A DNA stretch of 64,000 nt from contig NZ_CP097218.1 of assembly GCF_023373525.1 (NCBI RefSeq), forward strand, positions 1,674,001-1,738,000, read 5' to 3'. Of this stretch, positions 26,759-35,900 are shown in pieces. The stretch comes from Brachybacterium kimchii. Its GTDB lineage: Bacteria; Actinomycetota; Actinomycetes; Actinomycetales; Dermabacteraceae. The notes under the pieces were generated by a model that was not told where the DNA came from, ran no database searches, and saw nothing but the letters and a program-made list of their open reading frames with translations. The position numbers and the translations under genes are program-made. Numbering within the stretch: position 1 is the first letter of the stretch; each line of letters opens with the position of its first letter.

Positions 26759-28234
26759 GTGCCCGAGACCCCCACCCCACGACACCCCTCGACCGATCCC
26801 GAGCGGCCGGCCGCATCGACCGATCCCGCACCCACGGGGACGTCGGCCGTCCCCGCGTCCACGGCCCCGTCGGCCGACCCCGCGCTCGCGGGCCCGTCGG
26901 CCTCGACGGCCGCGCCCCTCACAGCACGCCCCGAGGACGAGCGCCTGCCGCTCCCCCGCAGCCTCGTCTACGGCGCCCAGCACGTGCTCTCGATGTACGG
27001 CGGCGTGGTCGCCGTCCCGCTGATCGTCGGCGGTGCCGCGGGTCTGCCGGGGGACCAGATCGGGGTGCTCGTCGCCTCGGCCCTGTTCGTCTCGGGCGTG
27101 ACCACGCTGCTCCAGTCGCTGGGCATCCCCTTCTTCGGGGCGAAGCTGCCGCTCGTCCAGGGCACCACCTTCGGCGCGGTCTCGACGATGCTCGTCATCA
27201 TCGCGGGCGACGGCGGACTCCCCTCGGTGTTCGGCTCGGTGATCGTCGCCGGCATCGTCGGCTTCCTGCTCGCACCGGTGGTCTCGCGTCTGCAGCCGCT
27301 GTTCCCGCCGGTGGTGACGGGCACGATCATCGCCGCGATGGGCATCTCGCTGCTGCCGGTCGCGGCCGGCTGGATCATGGGCACGGAGGGGGCGCCCGGC
27401 TATGGGAGCGCCCTGCACCTGGGCCTCGCCGCGCTCACTCTCGTCGCCGTGCTCGTGTTCTCGCGGATCCGGGCGCTCTCGGGCGTCGCGATCCTGTTGG
27501 GCATCGCCGTGGGCACCGTGATCGCCGCGATCGTCGGGGCCGCGGACTTCTCCGAGGTCCTCACCGGCAGCGTCGTCGCCCTGCCGCGCCCGTTCGCCTT
27601 CGGCGTGCCGACGTTCCATCTCGCGGCCATCGTGCCGATGGTCGTGGTCATCATCGTGACCCTCATGGAGACCACCGCGAACCTGTTCGCGGTCACCAAG
27701 GTCGTCGGCACCGACCTGCCCCCTCGGCGCCTGGCCGACGGCCTGCGCGCCGACATGGCCGCGAGCGCACTGGCCCCGCTGGTGAACTCGTTCCCGGCGA
27801 CCGCGTTCGCGCAGAACATCGGGCTGATCTCCGTCACCCGCGTGCGGTCCCGCTTCACCGTGGCGGCGGGCGGCGTGATCCTCGTGCTGCTGGGGCTCGT
27901 GCCGCTCCTGGGCCGCGTGGTCGCGGCCGTCCCCCAGCCGGTGCTGGGCGGCGCGGGCCTCGTGCTGTTCGGCTCGGTCGCCGCCGCGGGCATCCGCACG
28001 ATCGGCGAGGCCCCGCGCCGCGACGACCGCGACGCCGGCCACGACACGCTCATCGTCGCGGTCTCGCTGTCCCTCGCCGTGCTCCCGGTCGCCGTCCCTG
28101 CGCTCTACGACGCCCTGCCGTCGCTCGCCGCGATGGTGCTGGGCTCCGGCGTGAGCGCCGCCGCCTTCAGCGCCGTGCTGCTGAACCTGCTGCTCAAGGG
28201 ACGCGGGGGCATCCGCCCCCACGACCACCTGTAG
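26759..28234 (+). CDS. NCS2-family nucleobase:cation symporter (uracil/xanthine permease)
   Basis: This 491-residue permease has about 12-14 membrane helices and the NCS2 hallmarks: an early Q-H-V-L-S-M-Y-G-G segment, Q-G-T-T-F-G-A in TM3, and the signature Q-N-I-G-L-I-S-V-T-R-V. It imports uracil, xanthine or a related base with a cation; the base cannot be chosen from sequence. An open frame extends upstream to 26450 through hairpin D2, but that part is low-complexity, so I place the start at the GTG at 26759, giving a Pro/Thr/Ser-rich 60-residue leader. The start is uncertain by tens of residues. Confidence 0.88.
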   Translation: MPETPTPRHPSTDPERPAASTDPAPTGTSAVPASTAPSADPALAGPSASTAAPLTARPEDERLPLPRSLVYGAQHVLSMYGGVVAVPLIVGGAAGLPGDQIGVLVASALFVSGVTTLLQSLGIPFFGAKLPLVQGTTFGAVSTMLVIIAGDGGLPSVFGSVIVAGIVGFLLAPVVSRLQPLFPPVVTGTIIAAMGISLLPVAAGWIMGTEGAPGYGSALHLGLAALTLVAVLVFSRIRALSGVAILLGIAVGTVIAAIVGAADFSEVLTGSVVALPRPFAFGVPTFHLAAIVPMVVVIIVTLMETTANLFAVTKVVGTDLPPRRLADGLRADMAASALAPLVNSFPATAFAQNIGLISVTRVRSRFTVAAGGVILVLLGLVPLLGRVVAAVPQPVLGGAGLVLFGSVAAAGIRTIGEAPRRDDRDAGHDTLIVAVSLSLAVLPVAVPALYDALPSLAAMVLGSGVSAAAFSAVLLNLLLKGRGGIRPHDHL

Positions 28235-28332
28235 ACGGGCCTGCCCGCTCGGGCACCCGAGAACTCGTACCGCCTGTCGCCCAGCCGCCGGAGCGCCCAG
28301 GCGCCCACGAGCCCACGAGCCCAGGCAGAAGA

Positions 28333-28380
28333 ATGAGGCTGGCGAACCAAGAACCTGTGTCCTTGGTTCGCCAGCCTCAT
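28333..28380. repeat. Convergent-gene hairpin E (19-bp perfect stem)
   Basis: Arms 28333-28351 and 28362-28380 pair perfectly around a 10-nt loop, and GAAGA/TCTTC just outside add pairing with one bulge. It lies between the convergent ends of the nucleobase permease and the MHS transporter, so it can act as a terminator in both directions. Confidence 0.8.
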
Positions 28381-28426
28381 CTCTTCCGTCCTCGGCCGAC
28401 GGGTCGCGCCGCGCCGCGGCGCTCAC

Positions 28427-29788
28427 TCAGGCGAGGTAGTCGACGTCCTTGGTCTCCGAGCCGATGAACAGCGACACCAGGGTGACCACGGCGGCCAGCG
28501 CGAGGTAGCCGCCGACCAGCCAGAGCTGGCCGTCCATCGCCGTCCACAGGGCGATCAGCGCGTAGGGGGCGGGCGCCGCTCCGATCACGGAGGCCATGTT
28601 GTAGCTGACGGCGCTGCCGGTGTAGCGGACGTCGGCCTTGAACATCTCGGGCAGGAACGCCGCCATCGGGCCGAAGGTGAGGCCCATGAGCGTGAAGCCG
28701 ATGATCAGCGCGACCATGACGCCCACGGTGCCGGCGCCCACCAGGGGGTGCAGGAGCAGGCCGTAGATGCCGATGAGCACGGTGACGATGAGCAGCATGC
28801 GGCGCCTCCCCATGCGGTCGGCGAGCGGGCCGGAGACCACGGTGAAGATGCCGAAGAAGACGACGCCGATGATGAGCATGGTGAGGAACGTCGGACGCGC
28901 GTAGCCGAGCCCCGGCACGGCCCCGTCGGCCGGCGTGGTGCCGACGACCATGAGGAACGCGGTCATCATGTAGAAGAGCACGTAGGTCGCGACCATGGCG
29001 AGGGTCGCGAGGATCAGCGGCTTCCAGGCGGTCTTGAACACGCGGGCGATCGGCACCGAGGCCACGCGCTGCTCGTCGAGGACCTTCTGGAAGGCGGGGG
29101 TCTCCATGAGCTTCAGCCGCACCCAGAGGCCCACGATCACGAGCGCCGCGGAGAACAGGAACGGCAGGCGCCAGCCCCAGGAGGCGAACTGGGCCTCGGT
29201 CATGGTGAGGCTGAGGATCACGAACAGGATGTTCGAGAGGATGAAGCCGATGGGCGCGCCGAGCTGCGGGAAGGTGCCGTAGAGGGCGCGCTTGCCGGGC
29301 GGGGCGTTCTCGGTCGCGAGGAGGGCCGCGCCGGACCATTCGCCGCCCAGTCCCACGCCCTGGCAGAAGCGCAGGAGCACGAGGATCGCGGGCGCGAGGA
29401 TCGTGAATCCGGGAGCGGATGCCGTGGGCAGCACGCCGATGAGGAAGGTCGCGATGCCCATCACCAGCAGGCTCGCCACGAGCGTGCGCTTGCGGCCGAT
29501 GCGATCGCCGAAGTGCCCGAAGATGATCGAGCCGATGGGGCGCGCGAAGAACGCGACGCCGAAGATGGCGAAGGAGCTCAGCAGCTGCGTCGTGGGCGTC
29601 TCGTTCGGGAAGAAGAGCGCGGGGAAGACCAGCGAGGCCGCGGTCGCGTACGCGTAGAAGTCGAAGAACTCGATGGTCGTGCCGACCATCGAGGCGACGA
29701 TCACGCGTCCGCGGGTGTTCGCGGGGGCTGCGTCGGGAGCGTTCGGCTCGGAGGGGGCCGACGCCGTCGGGGCGGGATAGTGCGTCAC
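28427..29788 (-). CDS. MHS-family (metabolite:H+ symporter) MFS transporter
   Basis: The 453-residue protein shows the MHS subfamily pattern: G-T-T-I-E-F-F-D-F-Y-A-Y in TM1, F-G-H-F-G-D-R-I-G-R-K in loop 2-3, G-x-x-L-G-G-E-W-S-G-A in TM5, and a second R-M-G-R-R-R motif between TM8 and TM9. Characterised relatives carry alpha-ketoglutarate, proline/betaine, citrate or shikimate, so an organic acid or osmolyte is inferred. The start is the GTG at 29786-29788, 8 nt after a TAAATT -10 box. Upstream, frame-open codons to about 30052 are antisense to the GNAT gene and are not credible. Confidence 0.9.
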   Translation of the reverse strand: MTHYPAPTASAPSEPNAPDAAPANTRGRVIVASMVGTTIEFFDFYAYATAASLVFPALFFPNETPTTQLLSSFAIFGVAFFARPIGSIIFGHFGDRIGRKRTLVASLLVMGIATFLIGVLPTASAPGFTILAPAILVLLRFCQGVGLGGEWSGAALLATENAPPGKRALYGTFPQLGAPIGFILSNILFVILSLTMTEAQFASWGWRLPFLFSAALVIVGLWVRLKLMETPAFQKVLDEQRVASVPIARVFKTAWKPLILATLAMVATYVLFYMMTAFLMVVGTTPADGAVPGLGYARPTFLTMLIIGVVFFGIFTVVSGPLADRMGRRRMLLIVTVLIGIYGLLLHPLVGAGTVGVMVALIIGFTLMGLTFGPMAAFLPEMFKADVRYTGSAVSYNMASVIGAAPAPYALIALWTAMDGQLWLVGGYLALAAVVTLVSLFIGSETKDVDYLA

Positions 29789-29796
29789 GATCGGCG

Positions 29797-29802
29797 AATT
29801 TA
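29797..29802 (-). promoter_or_regulatory. -10 box TAAATT, leaderless start of the MHS transporter
   Basis: TAAATT ends 8 nt before the GTG start, giving a leader of at most one or two bases. The divergent GNAT gene has a similar box at 29956, so the 179-nt gap carries two back-to-back promoters. Confidence 0.55.
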
Positions 29803-29955
29803 CGCTCAAGTCTCGACATGCGGAATTGTGTCCGGAATATGGAACCTGGGCGTCCGTGAGACGGCCACTGCGTTCCGGTGACTCGCCCCACGCACCGGTG
29901 ACCGACGGCACGCACCTTCGTCCACAGCCGCCCTGCGCCCTGTCGTCTCCCGCTC

Positions 29956-29961
29956 TAGTCT
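29956..29961 (+). promoter_or_regulatory. -10 box TAGTCT, leaderless start of the GNAT gene
   Basis: TAGTCT ends 6 nt before the GTG at 29968, and no ribosome site is present. Confidence 0.55.
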
Positions 29962-29967
29962 GTCGCT

Positions 29968-30504
29968 GTGCCCTCTGCGATCGCGCGTGATCTGACTCCC
30001 GAGGAGGCCCGTGCGCGCCTCGAGGAGGTCCTCGAGGTGTACCGCGCCGCATGGGACGCGAGCGCGTCCCTGCTCGATCATCTGCGCGGTCGGATCCGTC
30101 ATTCGCTCTCGATGGTCCCGGGCACGCGCATCGCCGTCGTGGAGGACGAGCGGACCTCGCAGCTGCACTCCATGCTGTTCGGACACGTCTACCACCCGAG
30201 CTCCTGGTGGCCGCGGCAGGTGCAGGGCGCGCTCGAGGCGGCGGGGCTCGCGGACTGGACGCTCGACGCCTTCGAGGTGGTCGAGGTCGCGACCACCCCG
30301 TGGGCCCGCGGACGCGGCTTCGCCCGTGCGCTCCTCGAGCACCTGCACGCGACGATGCCCCAGGCCACCTCGCTGCTGTCGACGGGCCCCGATAATCCGG
30401 CGCGGGCCCTGTACCGTCGCTGCGGCTACGTCGAGCTGCTGCCGGACTTCCGCTACCAGGTCACCGGCTCCCCCGCCGTCGTCCTCGGCTACCGGCGGAC
30501 CTGA
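29968..30504 (+). CDS. GNAT-family N-acetyltransferase
   Basis: This 178-residue protein has the acetyl-CoA pyrophosphate loop as A-T-T-P-W-A-R-G-R-G-F-A-R-A-L-L-E (Q/R-x-x-G-x-G/A type) near residue 110-125, and the D-N-P-A-R-A-L-Y-R-R-C-G-Y motif near the C-terminus, both standard for GNAT enzymes. An N-terminal helix region and a central H-S-M-L-F-G strand complete the fold. The acceptor amine is unknown. It starts with GTG and is convergent with the acyl-CoA dehydrogenase-like gene across a shared hairpin (30526-30582). Confidence 0.82.
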   Translation: MPSAIARDLTPEEARARLEEVLEVYRAAWDASASLLDHLRGRIRHSLSMVPGTRIAVVEDERTSQLHSMLFGHVYHPSSWWPRQVQGALEAAGLADWTLDAFEVVEVATTPWARGRGFARALLEHLHATMPQATSLLSTGPDNPARALYRRCGYVELLPDFRYQVTGSPAVVLGYRRT

Positions 30505-30539
30505 GCGCCGACGGGCCTGAGGCCCTGAGCGCCGACGGG
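30501..30539. repeat. 15-bp direct repeat at the GNAT stop
   Basis: CTGAGCGCCGACGGG occurs at 30501-30515 (containing the stop codon) and again at 30525-30539. The second copy forms one arm of the convergent terminator. Confidence 0.85.
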
Positions 30540-30582
30540 TCCGAGCCGAGGGCCGGGGGCCCTGTGGCTCGCCCGGCGCTCA
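30526..30582. terminator. Bidirectional hairpin between GNAT and acyl-CoA dehydrogenase-like genes
   Basis: TGAGCGCCG (30526-30534) pairs with CGGCGCTCA (30574-30582), which contains the stop codon of the minus-strand gene. The 39-nt loop is GC-rich and can fold further. Confidence 0.5.
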
Positions 30583-31776
30583 CTCCTCCCGATCGGCGCC
30601 GATCTCCCCGAGCAGAGCCCGGGCATAGGAGGCGTGCACGGACTCCTCGTCCGAGGGGTGGTAGAGGCCGGCGCGGACGTCCCGCGAGAGGCGCTCGAGC
30701 TCCGAGGTGCGCGAGAAGTGCGCGCCGCCGCTCGCGCGGAGCACCTGGTCGACCGCGCCGATCGCCGCCTCGGTCGCGCGGTGCTTCACGCCGGAGAGCT
30801 GCAGGAACCAGCGCGGGCCGTGATCCACGGTCCCCGGTGCGCTCGTGCCCGTGCCCAGGGCGTCGAGATCGGCGACCAGCTTCTCGATCTGCAGCATGGA
30901 CCCGTCCAGCGCGATCGCCGCGCCGGCGAGGCGGCGGCGCACGTCCGGGTCGTCGGCGAGGACGATGCCGCGTGTGGCGCTGCGGCGCCGAGACGCGATC
31001 TGCGTGCCCAGCTCGACGGCGCGTTCGGCCAGTCCCGTGTACACCGACGCCAGGAGCAGCTCGAAGGCCCCGAAGATCCCCATCACGAAGGGGTCCGTGT
31101 TCGGGCCGACGGGCGTCCGCGTGATGACGTCCTCGGCCGCGAGGCGGGCGCCGTGCAGACGGGTGGTGCGCGACTGGGTGGCCCGCATGCCGTGGGTGTC
31201 CCAGTCCTCGAGCGTCTCGACCGCCTCGGTGCGCTCGATGGAGCCGAGGACGAGCGGGAGGTCGACGTCGTCCCCGGGGATCCTGCCGTGCACGACCAGC
31301 CGGTCCCAGACGGGCGCGAGGGAGGTGAAGATCTTGGTGCCCTCGAGCAGGTATCCGCCCTGGCCGTCGCTGCGGGCGACGGTCTGGGAGTCGAAGAGCA
31401 TCGCCTCGTTGCCGGGCTCTGAGATGCCGAAGGCGAGCAGGCGGCCCGCGAGGGCGTACTCGAAGATCGGCTCGACCCCTTCAGCGCCCAGGCGATGGGC
31501 GTGCAGGGCGGCTCCGGTGATCACCAGGTGCATGTTCATGGCGAGGGCGGTCGCGGGCGCGGCGCCGGCGAGACGGCGCTGGATGCGGCTCGCCTCCAGC
31601 AGGCTCGCGCCGAACCCGCCCATCTCGCGGGGCACCAGCAGGCGCAGGTAGCCGAGCTCCCGGAGATCCTCGAGGTCATCACGGGGGAAGGTGTTCTCAC
31701 GGTCGTGGACCGCGGCGCGCTCGCGGAAGCTGCGCAGCAGAGGATCGGGCAGGAGGGCGACGGCGTCGACGGTCAT
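30580..31776 (-). CDS. Acyl-CoA dehydrogenase-like flavoprotein
   Basis: This 398-residue protein follows the acyl-CoA dehydrogenase layout: an N-terminal helical domain with L-V-P-R-E-M-G-G-F-G-A-S at about residue 48, a middle beta domain containing F-G-I-S-E-P-G-N-E-A, and a C-terminal four-helix region (about 235-390) with R-A-S-G-G-A-H-F. An FAD-dependent desaturase or monooxygenase-like reaction is inferred. No clear catalytic Glu of the beta-oxidation enzymes is visible, so it may belong to the broader DszC/hydroxylase-like group. Leaderless start: TACGGT lies 6 nt before the ATG. Confidence 0.82.
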   Translation of the reverse strand: MTVDAVALLPDPLLRSFRERAAVHDRENTFPRDDLEDLRELGYLRLLVPREMGGFGASLLEASRIQRRLAGAAPATALAMNMHLVITGAALHAHRLGAEGVEPIFEYALAGRLLAFGISEPGNEAMLFDSQTVARSDGQGGYLLEGTKIFTSLAPVWDRLVVHGRIPGDDVDLPLVLGSIERTEAVETLEDWDTHGMRATQSRTTRLHGARLAAEDVITRTPVGPNTDPFVMGIFGAFELLLASVYTGLAERAVELGTQIASRRRSATRGIVLADDPDVRRRLAGAAIALDGSMLQIEKLVADLDALGTGTSAPGTVDHGPRWFLQLSGVKHRATEAAIGAVDQVLRASGGAHFSRTSELERLSRDVRAGLYHPSDEESVHASYARALLGEIGADREE

Positions 31777-31782
31777 GGCCCC

Positions 31783-31788
31783 ACCGTA
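31783..31788 (-). promoter_or_regulatory. -10 box TACGGT before the acyl-CoA dehydrogenase-like gene
   Basis: TACGGT ends 6 nt before the ATG at 31776, in the 29-nt gap after the upstream phosphatase-fold gene. Confidence 0.5.
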
Positions 31789-31805
31789 GGCCAGGGGCGG
31801 GCCGC

Positions 31806-32930
31806 TCAGGCCGGGCCCGTGTCCTCAAGGGTGGCGACGACGGGCCGATGGTCCGACGCCTTCCCCGGCGGCACCTCGACGGCGCGCGCGGTGAGAGGCC
31901 CGTGCACCCAGATCCCGTCGATCCTCCGCACCGGGAACACGGCGGGGAACGATCCGCGCACGCCCGCGCCCATCGCGCTTCCCGTGCCCGGGAGGTGCGA
32001 GGCCACGGCGGCGGCCACGTTCGAGGCCGCAGAGACCACCGCGGTGGTCGCGATGGCGAGCGCCGGCGAGCGCAGTGCCGCCGTGAGTGTCCTCCCCACG
32101 CGCCCGACCGCCGATGCGCCGCCGACGGCACGGCCCTCCGCGAGCCCGCCTTCCTCGGTGCGGCCACCGCCGGAAGGGGCCCGGCCACTGGCCTCGAGGG
32201 CCGCGTCGCGCCAGCCCGCGGAAGCGAGCATCCGCATCTCGGTGGCGCCCTGGTCGGCGTTCATGTCTCCGAGCAGCAGCGCGGGAGGAGCGGAGGGCTC
32301 GCCGTCACCCGGGCCGTGCAGGTCCAGCGCGCGCCGAGCCTCGATCTCGAGGATCCGTCCGATCTGTGCGCGGCGATGCCCAGGGTGCTCCTTGTCCAGG
32401 TGCGTGACGAGGACGGTGAGGTCGGCGCGCATCGGCGCGTCCGCGGGATCGGACCGGTCCCCCGCCGGTGCATCCGCTGCGCCGTCCTCGTCCCGTGCTC
32501 TGCGCACGCTCGCGCACAGCACGGCCCGCGGTTCGCGCAGCGGGCCGAGGCCCGGGCCGGCGGGGAGCAGGTGTGTCGCGGAGTCGAGGATCCGCCCTCG
32601 GACCAGAAGTGCGACCCCGTACTGGCGCCGGGGCCCGTCGAGGTCCGTCCCGGGGCGGTCGATGGCCGGCGCGAAGGCCACGTCCATCCCGAGCATCTGG
32701 GCGAGCGCCCGGGCCTGGTCCTCGCCCGCGGAGCGGTCGCCGAAGGCGACGTCGACCTCCTGCAGGCCCACGACGTCCGCGTCCAGGGCGCGGATCTCCG
32801 CCGCGGTGCGGGCGAGGTCGAGGTGGTCGTCGGCCGAGGCGCCGTGATGGATGTTGAAGGTCGCCGCGCGCAGTGTCCCCGCCCGTCCAGCACGCCCGGC
32901 CGGTCCGGTCCGCCCCGCGTGCGCGCTCAT
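31806..32930 (-). CDS. Endonuclease/exonuclease/phosphatase-fold protein
   Basis: This 374-residue protein keeps all core EEP motifs in order: A-T-F-N-I-H-H-G (metal Asn), V-G-L-Q-E-V-D (metal Glu), V-T-H-L-D-K-E-H, L-L-G-D-M-N-A-D (Asp/Asn), I-D-G-I-W-V, and final S-D-H-R-P-V (catalytic His). It therefore probably cleaves a phosphodiester or phosphomonoester with a divalent metal, in DNA, lipid or nucleotide. An Ala-rich hydrophobic insert (about residues 290-325) is unusual. No signal peptide is visible. Its ATG shares one base with the dnaE stop, so it is coupled to dnaE. Confidence 0.85.
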   Translation of the reverse strand: MSAHAGRTGPAGRAGRAGTLRAATFNIHHGASADDHLDLARTAAEIRALDADVVGLQEVDVAFGDRSAGEDQARALAQMLGMDVAFAPAIDRPGTDLDGPRRQYGVALLVRGRILDSATHLLPAGPGLGPLREPRAVLCASVRRARDEDGAADAPAGDRSDPADAPMRADLTVLVTHLDKEHPGHRRAQIGRILEIEARRALDLHGPGDGEPSAPPALLLGDMNADQGATEMRMLASAGWRDAALEASGRAPSGGGRTEEGGLAEGRAVGGASAVGRVGRTLTAALRSPALAIATTAVVSAASNVAAAVASHLPGTGSAMGAGVRGSFPAVFPVRRIDGIWVHGPLTARAVEVPPGKASDHRPVVATLEDTGPA

Positions 32931-35900
32931 CAGTGCAGGCAGCCGGGGCCCAGCAGAGCCTTGAGCGAGGCGTAGAGCGCGGCCGACGGCGAGACCGCGA
33001 GCCTGCGGTCGAGCTCCATCAGCGTGGAGCGTCCGGGCTCCTGGAGCTTCAGCCGCACCTCGCTCATGCCGCGGTTGTCCTCGAGCACGCCGCGCAGGTC
33101 CTCGGCGATCCGCTGGGTGAAGCGGGCGGCGGGCACGGTGATGATCACGGGGCCGTCGGTGCCCATCGAGCTGGAGGTGTCGGGGATCGTCATCTCCATG
33201 ACGCGCATCTCGGGCATGCCCTTGGAGGTGTCGACGCGACCCTTCATGGAGACCACGAGGTCCTCGGCGAGCTCGGTCGCGACGGTCTGGTAGGTGGTCG
33301 GGAACAGCAGGCAGTCGATCGCACCCTCGAGGTCCTCGACGGTGGCGATCGCCCACATGTCGCCCTTCTTGGTGGTCTTGCGCTGCAGGCCCGTGATGAG
33401 GCCGGCGATCGTGACCATCGTGCCGTCCTCGATCGCGCCGTCATCCGCCAGGGAGCTGATCGTGGTCGTCGAGTTCTGGGCGATGATGTGCTCGAGCCCG
33501 TGCAGCGGGTGGTCCGAGACGTACAGGCCCAGCATGTTGCGCTCGAAGGCGAGCTTCTCCTTGCGGTCCCATTCGGGAACCTCGGGGATCGTGATCGTCG
33601 CCGAGGAGCCGGAGGCCGCGTCTCCCTCCTCGCCTCCGCCGAAGAGGTCGGAGCCGAACAGGTCGTACTGGCCCTGGGCCTCCTTGCGCTTGACGCCGAC
33701 CACGGAGTCCACGGCGTCCTCGTGGATGAGGACGAGCGAGCGGCGGTTGGCTCCGAGGGAGTCGAAGGCGCCGCCCTTGATGAGGGACTCGATGGTGCGC
33801 TTGTTGCACACGGTGAGCGGGACCTTGTCCAGGAAGTCGGTGAAGGACGTGAAGGCGCCCTTCTCCTCGCGGGCCTGCAGGATCGCCTCGACGACGTTCG
33901 CACCCACGTTGCGGATCGCGGAGAGTCCGAAGCGGATGTCGTCCCCGACGGCCGAGAAGTACATGTCGGACTCGTTGACGTCCGGAGGCAGCACGGTGAT
34001 GCCGTGGTGGCGGCAGTCGCCGAGGTAGAAGCCGAGGCGGTCGCGGTTCTCCTGGGTGGAGGTGAGCAGAGCCGCCATGTACTCGGTCGGGAAGTGCGCC
34101 TTGAGGTAGGCCGTCCAGTAGGAGACCACGCCGTAGGCGGCGGAGTGCGACTTGTTGAACGCGTAGTCGGCGAAGGGCAGCAGCGTGTCCCAGAGCGCCT
34201 TGATGGCGGCGGCGGAGTAGCCGCGCTCCTTCATGCCGGCCTCGAAGGAGACGTACTGCTTGTCCAGCTCCGCCTTCTTCTTCTTGCCCATCGCGCGGCG
34301 CAGGATGTCGGCCTCGCCGAGCGAGTACCCGGCGACCTTCTGCGCGATCTGCATGACCTGCTCCTGATAGACGATCAGGCCGTAGGTCTCGGAGAGGACC
34401 TCCTGCAGGGGCTCCTCGAGCTCGGGGTGGATGGGGGTGATGTCCTGCAGCCCGTTCTTGCGCAGGGCGTAGTTCGTGTGGGAGTTCATGCCCATCGGGC
34501 CGGGGCGGTAGAGCGCGCCGAGCGCCGAGATGTCGCCGAACTTGTCGGGCTTCATCTGCCGGCAGAGCTCGCGGTAGCCGGCGGAGTCGAACTGGAACAC
34601 GCCCGCGGTGTCGCCGCGCTGGAGCAGGGTGTAGGGCGCGGGGTCGTCGAACTCGAGGGTCTCCAGGTCCGGGGCGGTCTTCCCGTTCTTCCCGATGTTG
34701 TCGAGGGCGTCGGAGACGATCGTGAGGTTGCGCAGTCCCAGGAAGTCCATCTTCAGCAGCCCGAGCGCCTCGCACTCGGGGTACTCGAACTGGGTGATGA
34801 CCTGGCCGTCCGAGGGGCGACGCATGATCGGGATGATGTCCGTCAGGGTGTGGCTGGACATGATGATCCCGCAGGCGTGCACGCCCCAGCCGCGGGCCAG
34901 GCCCTCGACGCCCTTCGCGATCTCCAGGACGCGCTGCGCGTCGGGGTTCTCGTCGACCACGCGGCGGAACTCGCCGGCCTCGGCGTAGCGCTTGTGCTCG
35001 GGGTCGTGGATGCCCGAGAGCGGGATGTCCTTGCCCATGACCGACGGCGGCAGCGCCTTGGAGAGCATGTCGCCCATCGCGTACGGGTAGCCCAGCACGC
35101 GCGAGGCGTCCTTGAGGGAGTTCTTGGTCTTCATGACGCCGAAGGTCACCAGCTGGGAGACCTTGTCGTCGCCGTACTTGCGGGTCACGTACTCGATGAC
35201 CTCGCCGCGGCGGCGATCATCGAAGTCGACGTCGAAGTCGGGCATGGAGACGCGGTCGGGGTTCAGGAAGCGCTCGAACAGCAGGCCGTGCTCGAGGGGG
35301 TTCAGGTCGGTGATGCGCATGGCGTAGGCGACCATCGAGCCGGCGCCCGAGCCTCGTCCCGGTCCCACGCGGATCCCGTTCTCCTTGGCCCACTTGATGA
35401 AGTCGGAGACGACGAGGAAGTAGCCCGGGAAGCCCATCTGGGTGATGATCCCGGTCTCGTACTCGGCCTGCTTCTTCACGTCGTCCGGGATCCCCTGCGG
35501 GAAGCGGTACTCGAGCCCCCGCTGGACCTCCTTGATGAACCACGAGTGCTCGTCCTCGCCGGGCGGGCAGGGGAAGACGGGCATGAAGTTCGCGCCCTCG
35601 GCGGTCGTGGTGAAGGAGACCTCGCACATCTCGGCGATCTTCAGGGTGTTGTCGCAGGCCTCGGGCAGCTCGCGGAACAGCTCGCGCATCTCGCGGGCGG
35701 ACTTCAGGTAGTAGCCGGAACCGCCGAACTTGAAGCGCCCGGGGGTGTCGAAGGTGGAGCCCGAGTTGATGCACAGCAGGGCGTCCTGGATCTTCGCGTC
35801 CTCCTCCGTGACGTAGTGGAGGTCGTTGGTCGCCAGCAGCGGCGCGCCGATGTGCTTCGAGAGCTCGATGAGCTCCTTGGTCACGCGCTTCTCGAGATCG

